DNA of 64,000 nucleotides from Carposina sasakii (Eukaryota; Arthropoda; Insecta; Lepidoptera; Carposinidae): assembly GCA_014607495.2 (NCBI GenBank), contig CP053152.1:14987899-15051898 (forward strand), given 5' to 3'. Position numbers and translations under genes: made by a program. The notes under the pieces are model-generated. The model was not told the DNA's origin, ran no database searches, and saw nothing but the letters and a program-made list of their open reading frames with translations. Shown here one piece after another: positions 33,184-42,898 of this stretch. The stretch's first letter is position 1. Every line of letters starts with the position of its first letter.

Positions 33184-34119
33184 AAAGAATATACCATTGA
33201 GGAACGAACCGCATGGGTGTGCAACGAGTGCCGCTGCTCAGCCAAACGGGGAGGTAATAACACCAATACTCCCGTCGGCACGCCCCTGCCACTCCGCAGT
33301 CATGGTGAGAATATCACGCTACATCGAGGGGCTAAGCCTTCACCTTCGCCTCTCAAGCAGTCTGGGCAAGCCTGTGATGCCGGGTCTTGTGCCCGGGAGC
33401 TGCAGGAACTGGTAGCCGAGTTTAAGTTGCTACGTGAACAACTTGGAAAGGCCGTCGCGGAGGTGTCAAAATGCCAGGCGCGTATGGATGAGTGTGCCAG
33501 GGGAATGGTAGCAGTAGAGATGAGGCTACAAGCGGTGGAGGTGGCATGCCTTACCAACACTACCCGGAGCAGTGTCGAGTCGAGTAATGAGGTCAAAGCT
33601 CTTGAGGGTCACCGTCGCCGCTTACGTCGGAAGCGACTAACGACTGAAGGGGGACAGGAAACTGCTGCTCCCGTTGACACGCCTCGGGTGAAACAATCTA
33701 TGGGATCTGATCCAGGTGCAGATAATACTAAAAAGGCAAATGCTACTGCTGCAGCGGGCGATTGGCAGCAGGTACGGCCACGAGCGTCACGCCGTATGAC
33801 GTCCTTATATTGCAAGGCTGGCCCTAATGTTACGACGCTGAAAGCAGTGGAGGCTCGTAAGCATATTCACCTCTGGAATATGGAGTCCGGGGCAGAAGAG
33901 ATAAGTAGCTACCTTGCTCAGTTGTGTGCTAACGCTACGTGTACAGTGGAGGAATTAAAACCACGAGGGAATTATAAGTCGTATAAAATTGGAGTCCCGT
34001 GTGAATTTTACGACAAATGCTTCTCGGATGAGATCTGGCCCCTAAATGCGAGAATAAAACCTTGGACTACATTTCGAGGACATAAGCAAGCGAGGGAAGC
34101 CTACAACAAAACCACGTAA
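33184..34119 (+). CDS. LINE ORF1 protein, N-terminally truncated (nucleic-acid binding)
   Basis: The first in-frame codon inside the element is at 33184. There is no ATG at the start, because the 5' part of the gene was lost. The 311 remaining residues begin KEYTIEERTAWVCNEC. The cluster C13, C16, C18 looks like the last cysteines of a PHD-type zinc finger found in ORF1 proteins of such LINEs. Residues about 70-125 (ELQELVAEFKLLREQLG onward) are heptad-like and predict a coiled coil. A basic patch, RRRLRRKR, lies at about 144-151. The C-terminal 90 residues (KHIHLWNMESG, then FYDKCFSDEIWPLNARI) resemble the RRM-like RNA-binding end of these ORF1s. In the family, ORF1p binds element RNA and helps form the RNP. 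This copy would lack a start codon unless a host promoter and AUG were supplied. Confidence 0.85.
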   Translation, partial: KEYTIEERTAWVCNECRCSAKRGGNNTNTPVGTPLPLRSHGENITLHRGAKPSPSPLKQSGQACDAGSCARELQELVAEFKLLREQLGKAVAEVSKCQARMDECARGMVAVEMRLQAVEVACLTNTTRSSVESSNEVKALEGHRRRLRRKRLTTEGGQETAAPVDTPRVKQSMGSDPGADNTKKANATAAAGDWQQVRPRASRRMTSLYCKAGPNVTTLKAVEARKHIHLWNMESGAEEISSYLAQLCANATCTVEELKPRGNYKSYKIGVPCEFYDKCFSDEIWPLNARIKPWTTFRGHKQAREAYNKTT

Positions 34120-34150
34120 AACAGTTCCGCTCTTACTGTACTACCAGAAC

Positions 34151-37009
34151 GTGAGATGGCTTAAATCGAAGCTGTTTACCTTTCGAACTAATCTGACACT
34201 TTTAGATAGTACCATTAGTATAGTAGCTATAACTGAAACCAACTTAGACGCTTCTGTATACGATGCGGAGCTCTGCGGAGACGACAGCAGTGAGTGGAGT
34301 GTGTTGCGACGTGACCGGGTCGCGCGCGGTGGCGGCGGAGTGCTGCTGGCCGTGCGCGCCCCCATGTGCCTAGAGCGCCTTTCAATTTACGAGTCCAAAG
34401 GTGGAGAGGACCTCTGGGCCCGCTTCTCCATTACCGGGCAATATATATATGTGTGTGTTGTGTATATCCCGCCCAGATCGCCGGACGAACTTTATCTGGA
34501 GTGGTTTAATAGTGTAGAATATGTGTGTAGCATTCACCCCAGTTCGAAAGTGTTAATTCTGGGTGACCTCAATCTTTATAGTGCTAGTTTAAACATAGAC
34601 TTATGCTTTAAATGTTTTCTTAATACCTGTAGTTTTTGTCAGTATAATAGCGTGATAAATGTGAATGATCGAATATTAGACGTGGTGTTGACGAGCTCGG
34701 AGTGGAGCACCGCTATGCGTGTGCGCGCGGCCCAGTCACACGAGGTGTTGACTAAGATTGACCCTCATCACCCACCAATTGTGGCACAGGTTAATTACAG
34801 CTTTGCAAACGATGCAATAAGTGTGCAACCATCCAACATTGATGGTGCCAGAGACTGGAACTTTGCCAAGGCTGACTTTTATCAACTTTTTTGCCGAGTA
34901 CGGGACGCTAATTGGGATTATGTGTACCATCACACGGACACTGATCAGGCAGTTAATGAGTTTAATAACGTATTATATAGTATTTTTGATCACTGTATAC
35001 CAAAGAAAATACGGAAGCGATCGTGGAGTAGAACATTTCCTGTCTTCTACACGAAAGCAATTATCCGTGACATTGAGGCGAAAGCTAATTTTCATCGGAC
35101 ATGGAAACGCTCCGGCGATGAGATGGCTCGGGATAGTTTTAGGCAACTTCGTACAAAAGTGAAGTCAGACATTGAAAGCGCTCATCTTCAGTACGTAAAA
35201 GAAATTTCTAATAATATTAGTCGTGATCCTACGAAGTTTTGGTCGTATGTTAACTCACTTCGCTCTAAGGGAGGGTTAGAACAAAAGGTAACACTGGGTG
35301 GCGTCGAGCGGTCGGGTGTTCATGCAGCGCACGCGTTTGCGGCGCACTTCAGCTCCGTATTCCTGTCTGATGAGCCCGTGCTCGACCCGAACTCCGCTGC
35401 CGCTACTGCTCCCGCCGACTCTCGTTATGTTGATATACGTCGATTTACTCGAGCTGACATAAAACGCGCTATAGGTAAACTCAAACCTAGAACGTCTGCG
35501 GGACCTGATTCCATACCAGCGTTGGTACTTAAAGGGTGCGTGGACAAATTGTTAGAACCTATTGCTTACATATTTAATAATATCATCGATACTGGAGTAT
35601 ATCCAACAATATGGAAAAAGTCAAGGGTAACCCCTATCCCAAAATCCGGCTCCAAGGCAGAAGTCGAAAATTACCGTCCGATAGCCATTCTGTCTGCCCT
35701 GGCTAAGGTGTTCGAGTCAACGTTACATTATCGCCTACTACCACAGTGTCTACCGTACATATCACGGTCGCAGCACGCTTTTCTACCTAAACGATCGGTA
35801 GCTACCAACCTTGTAACTCTGGTGGACTTGATTTCTAGCAAATTAGACGCGAAAGGCCAGGTAGATGTTATTTATCTTGACTTTCAGAAGGCTTTCGACC
35901 GCGTCGATAATGATGTCCTTCTGACAAAACTGGCTACGCTAGGGTTCACGCCACGGTTGTTGAAGGTGTTTGCGAGTTACTTGTCCGGTAGAGAACAATT
36001 TGTTAAGTATGGTGCCTTCATCTCGGAGTACTACAGTACGCGTTCCGGTGTAAGTCAGGGATCGAACCTGGGGCCCCTTCTATTTGTCCTCATGATAAAC
36101 GACTTACCGGAAACCGTGAGCGAGTCGCAGGTCTTACTATTTGCCGATGACGTTAAATTAGTAATGCCTGTGACAAGCCGAGCCGACTGTGACAAGCTCC
36201 AGAGCGATATCGATGCTGTGTTCCGTTGGAGTATAAGCAATAAGCTATACTTCAATCCTGCTAAATGCGAGATGATGTCGTTCACGCGGTCTCCCGCGCC
36301 TCTCGATCATCAATACACGTTGGCAGCCGCGCCCATAGCCCGGGCAGTGAGCGTGCGCGACCTTGGCATACGTTTTGACCAGCAGCTCACCTTTAATGAC
36401 CACATCACAGCGGTGGTGGATAGCGCGTACCGCAGACTTGGATTTGTGCTTCGCAACGCGGCGCCATTAACGATACAAGCCATATGCGCACTCTACGCGG
36501 CCCTTGTGCGTAGTATACTTGAAACTAATACAGTGGTCTGGACTCCGCATGAGAATAAATATATCCTTATGTTGGAACAAATTCAGAAAAAGTTTTTAAG
36601 AAATTTATATCGTGTTAGGTACCATTTCTACCCGTATATGTACCCCACGTTATTTCTGCAGGGTCAACTAGGATACGACTCACTGCAGTTGCGCAGGGAG
36701 CTCGCCTTGGCGAGGTTTGTCATTGGCATTATCCGTGGTAAGATCGATTGTACAACTTTGCTGAGCTCTTTTTTGTCTCTTTTCGCACCTGACAAATACA
36801 TACGCGCGCGTGAGCACCGCCTCCTTGCGACACCCTGCGCGCGCACCCAAGCACACCGGCATGCGCCAGTGGCTCGAGGCCTCGCGCTGCTCAACTCTCT
36901 GCTCGAGTCGGCACCACAGTGTGATCTGTTTGTGAGTGCGATCGGGAGCCTGATGATTGAGTGCAAGAGTATGATAGAAAGACGAATGCCTGCGAGTACC
37001 ATCCAATAA
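34151..37009 (+). CDS. LINE ORF2 protein: endonuclease plus reverse transcriptase
   Basis: Numbered from the GTG at 34151, residues 1-215 form the apurinic-type endonuclease: QN just upstream, ITETNLD (E29), GDLN (D139, N141) and the DPHHP motif (about 204-208). A linker follows. The RT spans about 490-755: NYRPIAILSALAKVFE, QHAFLPKRS, motif A YLDFQKAFD (D577), SQGSNLGPLLF, and FADD (664-667) with both catalytic Asp. A C-terminal domain runs to residue 952. There are no internal stops and the length fits the family. No RNase H was seen. The enzyme nicks target DNA and copies element RNA at the nick. The frame is open back to 34058, overlapping the end of ORF1 by about 60 nt, yet no ATG occurs before residue 72. 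Translation therefore needs coupling, frameshift or a non-AUG start, or the ATG was lost. Confidence 0.95.
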   Translation: MRWLKSKLFTFRTNLTLLDSTISIVAITETNLDASVYDAELCGDDSSEWSVLRRDRVARGGGGVLLAVRAPMCLERLSIYESKGGEDLWARFSITGQYIYVCVVYIPPRSPDELYLEWFNSVEYVCSIHPSSKVLILGDLNLYSASLNIDLCFKCFLNTCSFCQYNSVINVNDRILDVVLTSSEWSTAMRVRAAQSHEVLTKIDPHHPPIVAQVNYSFANDAISVQPSNIDGARDWNFAKADFYQLFCRVRDANWDYVYHHTDTDQAVNEFNNVLYSIFDHCIPKKIRKRSWSRTFPVFYTKAIIRDIEAKANFHRTWKRSGDEMARDSFRQLRTKVKSDIESAHLQYVKEISNNISRDPTKFWSYVNSLRSKGGLEQKVTLGGVERSGVHAAHAFAAHFSSVFLSDEPVLDPNSAAATAPADSRYVDIRRFTRADIKRAIGKLKPRTSAGPDSIPALVLKGCVDKLLEPIAYIFNNIIDTGVYPTIWKKSRVTPIPKSGSKAEVENYRPIAILSALAKVFESTLHYRLLPQCLPYISRSQHAFLPKRSVATNLVTLVDLISSKLDAKGQVDVIYLDFQKAFDRVDNDVLLTKLATLGFTPRLLKVFASYLSGREQFVKYGAFISEYYSTRSGVSQGSNLGPLLFVLMINDLPETVSESQVLLFADDVKLVMPVTSRADCDKLQSDIDAVFRWSISNKLYFNPAKCEMMSFTRSPAPLDHQYTLAAAPIARAVSVRDLGIRFDQQLTFNDHITAVVDSAYRRLGFVLRNAAPLTIQAICALYAALVRSILETNTVVWTPHENKYILMLEQIQKKFLRNLYRVRYHFYPYMYPTLFLQGQLGYDSLQLRRELALARFVIGIIRGKIDCTTLLSSFLSLFAPDKYIRAREHRLLATPCARTQAHRHAPVARGLALLNSLLESAPQCDLFVSAIGSLMIECKSMIERRMPASTIQ

Positions 37010-37129
37010 ATGTTACGGATAGGTACTTATGTATGTATGGGTTTGTTTTATTTATTAATGTTTGTAACGATATGGTGACACTGTTATGTTATAAACATAT
37101 ATTTGAATAAATAAATAAATAAATAAATA
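37010..37129 (+). other. LINE 3' UTR with (AAAT)n tail
   Basis: About 95 bp of A/T-rich UTR follow the ORF2 stop, ending in roughly seven AAAT units (37106-37131). The tail contains overlapping AATAAA hexamers. Tails of this kind replace poly(A) in CR1-like elements. Confidence 0.85.
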
Positions 37130-37140
37130 AATATAGTGGA
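37130..37140 (+). repeat. Target-site duplication of the LINE, 3' copy
   Basis: aatatagtgga, identical to 33171-33181. Its 'tagtgga' part coincides with the start of the family F repeat that follows, so the LINE integrated at the edge of that repeat. Confidence 0.85.
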
Positions 37141-37658
37141 TACCTGCGACTCCGTCCGCATGGACTACAGAAAAAACAAAATGTCGAAATTATCCGGGAT
37201 AAAAACATTTTCCCGGGATAAAAGTAGCCTATATGTTAAGTGGGACCTGTCACAATATATTCCTGAAAACTGCATCGAAATCGATTCAGCCGTTTCTGAG
37301 ATTAGCGTGCACAGACAAACCGACAAACAGACAAAAATTACAAAAATCATTCTTTTGCGTTGATAAAGTTCTCTCATATATCTTCCATGTAGAGACAGCC
37401 TATATGTTAAGTGGGACCTATCACAATATATTCCTGAAAACTGCATCGAAATCCGTTCAGCCGTTTCTGAGATTAGCGTGCAAACCCACAGACAAAGAGA
37501 CAAACCGACAAACAGACAAAATTTCCAAAAATCATCGTTTTGGGTTCTATTGCATTGATATAATATTTTTTCTAGTCTCCTATAATATTTTTTCTCATAT
37601 ATCTTCCATGTACAGACAGCGATCCGTTACATTTTTATTATATGTATAGATATAGATT
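37133..37658 (+). mobile_element. RTE/SINE tail family F with internal duplication
   Basis: Starts tagtggatacctgcgactcc and ends ttattatatgtatagatata. Compared with the 330-bp copy at 51274-51602, a segment of about 171 bp is present twice. Unit one runs about 37226-37396 and unit two begins at 37397 with 'gcctatatgttaagtgggac'. The units share 'cacaatatattcctgaaaac', 'gccgtttctgagattagcgt' and 'tcatatatcttccatgta'. Confidence 0.8.
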
Positions 37659-38480
37659 TTCAGATTAAAGCGTTGAATAAGGCTTGGATGTTAAAACAAT
37701 TCTCCCTTTTAGTAGGTGCCTAAAATAAAAAAAGCAATGTTTGAAGTTTCGAAAGGTCAATGATCTAACTTTAACATTGTGAGACTGAATTCATTATACC
37801 TTGACCGTCGCCTCACTACAATTATCTTTATTTAATCTACTTTGTAGAATATATCAAACAGGCTGAAAATTATTCCCTTTTATTCATGTTGATTTTTACC
37901 ATTATTTAAGCTTATCTAGTCTAACATTGTATATTACATTTCTATATTTAACTAAAGCCGCGGATTTGTAATACCATCGAAATACATGTAAATGAAGCTA
38001 TTGCACTCTTCATTTAATTTGAATTACTCGCGTAGACGTTTTATATCAAAATATTATATCATCTAAGTTGGCAGTTTTCATGACCTATGTCTTTGCCAGA
38101 AATGCAAAATGGTGACTGGCCTTTTTTACAGTAAAACATTAACGTGGATTTTAAAGGAAACAATTTCATAATTTTTGAAGCAATAGCTTTTAGTGTTGTT
38201 TCTCTTTACAGGTTGGTGATTAACAAATTACTTAGTACATAAGTGTATAAATCTTTGATAAAAATAACTTGTGTAAAATGGTTGTAAAAGTCATAAAATA
38301 AATTTCTCTTTACAGAGTAACAATTAAACTTTTTGTTTCATTAAATTACATTATTACATACATAATAACCAACACTGGAAAAAACGTATATCCTTAACAA
38401 AAATATAGAGTATAACAAGTATGCATGCCCAAACGTAATTACCGTCTTAGTAACCACCTTACTTAAATCCGTATATTCCG
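37659..38480. other. AT-rich DNA, no gene recognised
   Basis: Two 'tctctttacag' words (about 38201 and 38304) look like splice acceptors, but no open frame follows either. Confidence 0.45.
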
Positions 38481-38700
38481 ACTCTTTACTCCTGATGGCC
38501 GATGGTTCAGCTGCGTCAAAAGTTACTCTAACACGTGGGTCTAGGGTCTATAAAGGCTGTGCAATGATGGTAGTGCCAGGTGTCCGTCGGGGCACACGTA
38601 ACGGATTCGATTTCCGTCGGCGCCGGTGCCGGAGGGCCCGCTGCGATATCTCAATTTGTACATGCAATATGTGGTCGCGAAAACATCAATTTGTTACCAA
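38480..38700 (+). repeat. GC-richer segment, possibly a decayed tRNA-like SINE
   Basis: Contains 'gatggccgatggttcagc' and, about 90 bp on, 'ggattcgatttccgtcgg', which resemble a stretched A box and B box. No second copy was found, so the assignment is weak. The 70-codon frame here is Arg-rich and probably not a gene. Confidence 0.25.
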
Positions 38701-38860
38701 GTTTTGATGTACATACACGCTGTAAAAGCCGAATTTTGACAAACTGGAATTATACATGGATTATGAAATAAAATCTAGGTTTGTAGCATAAACTGTTTTA
38801 TTTCTTTTTAATTAATTAACTACAAAGGTACTTATATTTTTTCTGTTAATATATATATAT

Positions 38861-39052
38861 TATAAAATTATTAATAAAGAAATGGAAAAATTTCTTCACC
38901 CGAGTGGGAATCGAACCCACGACCACTGCAAACCGTGCCAGCCGCTCTAACCACTGAGCTACCGGGTCAATTACTCGGATGACGAATTTTACCATCTCTT
39001 TTCTAAATTACATATTGGCAACGTTATTTTTCATCCCGATAGCTATACACTA
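38861..39052 (-). mobile_element. tRNA-derived SINE, family B (composite, with leader)
   Basis: On the minus strand it has the same leader (tagtgtatagctat, 'gttgccaatatgtaatttag', 'gatggtaaaattcgtcatcc'), the head with box A (tagctcagtgg) and box B (ggttcgattcc), and the tail ending 'aataattttata', as at 22997-23189. Confidence 0.8.
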
Positions 39053-39119
39053 GCCAAATCTCGGCAAACAAAGCTGAATCCCTTGGCACAATGTTTTTTA
39101 AAAGATGAAACGATATATA

Positions 39120-39220
39120 TATACATTACACAAGGCTATGTTCCCGACATAGAGTAGCCAGAACTGCAGTTTCATGAAGAATATACCACAGTCGCGTTTA
39201 GCATATCGAGGACAGCTGAT
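39120..39220. repeat. Dispersed repeat fragment
   Basis: 'ggctatgttcccgacataga' then 'gtagccagaactgcag' and 'cgcgtttagcatatcgag' parallel sequence at 4075-4160. Family unknown. Confidence 0.35.
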
Positions 39221-40237
39221 GTACATATGGTTCTGTTTTTTTTTTTTTTTAGTTTATCCCGAAGGAAAGGCAAGGGGAACTAAGCCCATACAGCCTAATC
39301 ATTGTCTAGTAAAATGAATTCTTAATTTATGATGGATGATAATGATGATTATGAATGGAAACGTCGGGAAAATCCTCAAGAACAAGTGTAAAGTAAGTCA
39401 AAATGAAAAATAATTGCAGAAACAACTTACATGGGCCCATGAAGAGATCATATTCCGGCTAAAGTTTTACTCAGCTTACCTGTGTATAAAACCATGCACA
39501 CGCACTAGATTCACATCACAAGTAATCAAAATATAACTTATCTACCAGAAAACATCACTTTACGGACACATGCAAACCATTTACAAATAATTTTTGATTT
39601 TCACAAGAAAATTACACCTGCACCCTTCCAGCTTTTCCCGCCGAATTCCATATGGTTCTGTTAATTTGCTTTTATTTATTACTTTGTCATCTTCGATTAA
39701 TGATTGGTCTTCACTCCGAGCGAAGCGGAGCGAATCTTTATTCTAAGTGTGTCATGTTGAATTCAATATCGTTTGTCAAATGTTTCTAATTCCATAATAC
39801 AATGTGAATTTAAAAAAAAATCACAAACAAAAAATCAAAATCCTAAACCACCTAAAATGCTGAAAAGGATATTTACTTTGTCAATAAAATTTTCATCTGT
39901 CGTCCTAAAACTGAAATGAAATATGTGCAACAAAATAAAGCGCAATTTCTCACGCGAAATGGTATTCTAAATCTTATTCTGAGCCAAATTCTTGATCAAA
40001 ATAGTAGAGACGTTTTATCATATTGGGACGACACTAAAATATCGCTTCATAGAGGAAATGGTTCAATGCACACATACGATTTTTGTACATAAATATACAG
40101 GTACACACAATATTTGCATTTACCAATGGGGAGTGTTGCAGCCTGCTGATAATTTTAATGGCCAGGGTCTTCAAGAAATTGCGAATATTCACACACTGTG
40201 TAAATCATAATAAGTCTGCCAAAATATATTCAGGAGG
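39221..40237. other. AT-rich DNA, no gene recognised
   Basis: Several poly-T/A runs. A possible 28-nt minus-strand mini-exon at 39431-39458 is too short to call (see the rejected list). Confidence 0.4.
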
Positions 40238-40557
40238 TCTACTCTGAAGTGACGATAAACGAAGTATCGGCCGAAGATCGAGGTGTTTCCTACTACGAAC
40301 TTCCTTCGATCGGATCAGTCGCACCGTTTTTTCATTCGGTCCGATCGAACTCTATTTGAATGGTATAAGGCTAGATAATAGAAAGCTTATAATATTAGTC
40401 AATGTGAATTATTCTCTATGGTTCCGAATATGTTGTGAACTCATATGAATGAATCCGAAGCAATTTCGTAGTAGGGTCAAACAAAGGCTATCAAAGGCTT
40501 CCATTCGGTCGGGCTTCGGTTGGACCGAAAGATGCGAAAGGGGCATTTCAGAGTAGA
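40238..40557. mobile_element. 320-bp MITE with TCTACTCTGAA ends
   Basis: Perfect 11-bp terminal inverted repeats (tctactctgaa at 40238-40248, reverse complement at 40547-40557) enclose an imperfect palindrome. 'cctactacgaac' at about 40287 pairs with 'cgtagtaggg' at about 40466, and 'cattcggtccgatcg' with 'cggttggaccgaaag'. No coding capacity. Target duplication not clear. Confidence 0.7.
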
Positions 40558-40639
40558 GTTCCTGATTTTACCAAAACTACAAACATCAAATTCATCATTC
40601 AATTTGTCACATTGATTCGTCGTCATAATTACAGCCCTT

Positions 40640-40850
40640 TTTAGTCCACTGCTGAATATAAGCGTCCCCCAATAACTTCCACTGCAACCGGTTTGAAACA
40701 GCCTGCCTTCAAGATACCCGCGATCCTAACTAAGTCATCCATCCATCTTACGTTTAGCCTTTCCGCGCACAGTGCACAACTACTTAAAGAATAATTATTA
40801 TTTGACTCCCTCTTACAAGCAAAAAAGCGGGTGGGGCTGTGTCGGGGCAC
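40640..40850 (-). pseudogene. RTE LINE C-terminal fragment
   Basis: The minus strand reads RLNVRWMDDLVRIAG, then a degraded stretch with AVEVIGGRLYSAVD and a stop. This parallels the 'RW.DDI...AG...EAYVQQW' end of RTE reverse transcriptases. The upstream part is Ser/Asn-rich noise. Confidence 0.6.
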
Positions 40851-41035
40851 ACGGCCGTTGGTTTTAACGTGAAACGTCTATGTTAGCGAATCGCTTTTAA
40901 AGTAAAAGATTGAAATGAAAACAAGATGGACGCTGTTTTAAGTATTTTAATAAAAAAAGAACAGGTACGTAATAGAAACATAAAATACATAGCAAATGTT
41001 TATATATTTATTGTCACTTTCTGGTTATTTTAAAT

Positions 41036-41240
41036 AGCAGCCGCCCACGACTTCGTCCGCGTGAGGGGGCGTTGTACCCGTGCGAAGCCGGGCAGGTTGT
41101 TGTATAGACTGTAGCCTTCCTTGGTAAATGGGCTATCTAACACTGAAAGAATTTTTCAAATCAGACCAGTAGTTCCTGAGATTAGCGCGTTCAAACAAAC
41201 AAACAAACAAACTCTTCAGCTTTATAATATTAGTATAGAT
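41036..41240 (+). mobile_element. RTE/SINE tail, family F variant
   Basis: Starts agcagccgcccacgacttcg and 'tccgcgtgagggggcg', retains 'agtagttcctgagattagcg' and (CAAA)n, and ends 'ttataatattagtatagata', the classic 3' end of lepidopteran RTE tails. Confidence 0.75.
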
Positions 41241-41364
41241 ATAAATACTGTCCAAATTACACTTATTTTTGTATAAATCAATCGGTTCAAATAAACTTGA
41301 CAAACACACGAAAGAATCACCACGCTATAAAGTCGGAGTCACGAGTTACACTGAATAGAAACAA

Positions 41365-41490
41365 GCGTGAGCGCCGGTTTCGCACAGTTATCGCAGTATC
41401 CCTCCCCCGCCGCCCCGCTTGACCCCGACACGAACTCAATGTCATAACAGCGAGCTGACTATATAAGTGAAATATTTACACCACATTTTT
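41365..41490. promoter_or_regulatory. GC-rich patch next to a TATA-like box
   Basis: tatccctcccccgccgcccc (about 41398) is followed 60 bp later by gactatataagtg (TATA-like, about 41458). On the minus strand an Inr-like tattcagtgtaac lies at about 41350. It looks promoter-like, but orientation and transcript are unknown. Confidence 0.2.
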
Positions 41491-42401
41491 GTTTCTAAGA
41501 CTAATAGTTTTTTAATTATTAAGGTACGATGATATAGACCTTTTCGTTACGGTCCAGTTTTTAAACCTGGTACCCGTATGTTTCGGCGCGATTTTAAAGA
41601 CGTTTCACGTCAAAAAGTTATTTTCAAGTTCCTTCTGAGTCCAAAATATTTAGCTACCTGACAAACACTAGCATAGAACAAGCCAGTGCCCCAACATTCC
41701 GCAGTACGTTCGTCACGCGCCGCGCAAGCCTGCATGCCGCACGTACTGTACTGTAGGCTCGGCATATTTGATTCACTGTTATATAAATCATAATACATCG
41801 CAAAAATTCACAAGTATACGTGAATGAAGGATATGACTGTCTGCAGAATGTCGTGTGTACTTAGTGTATGTCAGAATAGAATACGAAGAAAGTAAGTAGA
41901 AAGTATTAGGTTAGATTATGTATCTTTAAGTTTGATTAAATTTATAGTGTGCACATTTTATTTGCCCTATTTTATATGCCAATCACTCAAAAAATTGTAC
42001 TATGCTGGATGACTCTCTGTTAGAAATAAACTTGCTTTTAAACTTTATCTTTGTTATTGATAATTTTATTTGTATTTATGTCTACAAGAGTCGTAAATAA
42101 AAAACTTCATTTACATCTTTTAACAAAACTCTCTCTAGTAAATCCTAACATAGCGTTGATTCATTCATAATAATATAACATCACAATATAAGTAAGATAA
42201 AGAGCTACTTCAAGACTCAAGAGAAACCATTAATTTAGTAGTTTACAATTAATAATGTCAGCCGCAGGCTAGGCTAGAGTAACCTAGGCTTTCGGGCAAG
42301 AAAACCCTATCTATCTTATAATAGAACAGAGAACATCTACTTATCTAAACCTTTATTTACTGTTTTATAAGTAAAACAAAAATATAATAGCCACTTCGTC
42401 T
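41491..42401. other. AT-rich DNA, no gene recognised
   Basis: A CG-rich segment at about 41695-41755 stands out. No repeat or protein was recognised. Confidence 0.4.
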
Positions 42402-42725
42402 TCAGCCTATTGTAGTCCAGCAGTGGGCTGGACGTAGGCCTACCCCAGGGAACGCCACAAGGCTACTGCCACAGGGGGGTTTCACCCATAGTTACGACGC
42501 CGGGCAGGCGGGTTGGTGACCGTATTGTGATTTTTAGACTACCTATGTTGTCAGCGCGAGAGGTGCTGCTGACCACCTCTCGGAAACCTTTAATCGCCTC
42601 GTACGATACCCACGGGCAGGCAGGGGTGGTACAAACTCTACTCTGCCGGCACCGCGTGGCTAGACGAGAAACTAAACGTGGCTGTGTGATCTCCTTTATG
42701 ATCCTGCAGTTCTGGGACTCCATTT
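42402..42725 (-). mobile_element. RTE-3'-derived repeat, family G (long copy)
   Basis: Minus-strand order: 'gagtcccagaactgcaggat', 'aaaggagatcacacagcc', 'gtgggtatcgtacgaggcga', 'ttccgagaggtggtcagcag', 'cgctgacaacatag', 'ccttgtggcgttccctgg' and 'taggcctacgtccagcccac'. This is the longest copy of the family in the window. The 86-codon minus frame across it (42463-42723) is part of the repeat, not a host gene. Confidence 0.7.
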
Positions 42726-42898
42726 TATTAACTTAACTATCTAACCACAGCCGTATATATATGTATTTTTAGAACTAATAGGAAACCATGTGGGACTTAA
42801 TAGTCTAACTGGTGAAAAGTGGGTATGTAATTCGCACACTTTTGCCCAACCTCTCTGGGGGATAATGGGCGTGACTGTATGTGTGTATGTATGTAATA

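Larger units (their letters stand above)
33182..37129 (+). mobile_element. CR1/Jockey-group LINE, 5'-truncated, with intact ORF2
   Basis: This non-LTR retrotransposon of about 3.95 kb has a partial ORF1, a complete-looking ORF2 with AP-type endonuclease and reverse transcriptase, a 100-bp 3' UTR and an (AAAT)n tail. Matching aatatagtgga flanks define both ends. The 5' end cuts into the ORF1 zinc-finger region, as expected when target-primed reverse transcription stops early. The uninterrupted 950-codon ORF2 and intact duplication argue for a recent insertion. RT wording (FLPKRSVATNL, YLDFQKAFDRVD, SQGSNLGPLLF, FADDVKL), the lack of an RNase H domain and the microsatellite tail fit the CR1/Jockey assemblage. 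The exact clade was not resolved. Confidence 0.95.

Noticed and set aside
33300..33815. Minus-strand frames opposite LINE ORF1
   Set aside because: Shadows of the real plus-strand coding sequence. The same applies to frames opposite ORF2 (34141-37006).
37106..37131. (AAAT)n as an independent microsatellite
   Set aside because: It is the 3' tail of the LINE, bounded by the target duplication.
38495..38771. Arg-rich frames near 38500-38700
   Set aside because: Probably CG-rich noise in a possible decayed SINE. No family similarity.
39431..39458. 28-nt minus-strand exon between ctttag and GTAAGT
   Set aside because: Too short, the acceptor lacks a pyrimidine tract, and two frames are open. 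Not enough to call.
42463..42723. 86-codon minus frame that looks conserved
   Set aside because: It lies wholly inside the family G repeat, parts of which recur at 15735 and 53151.
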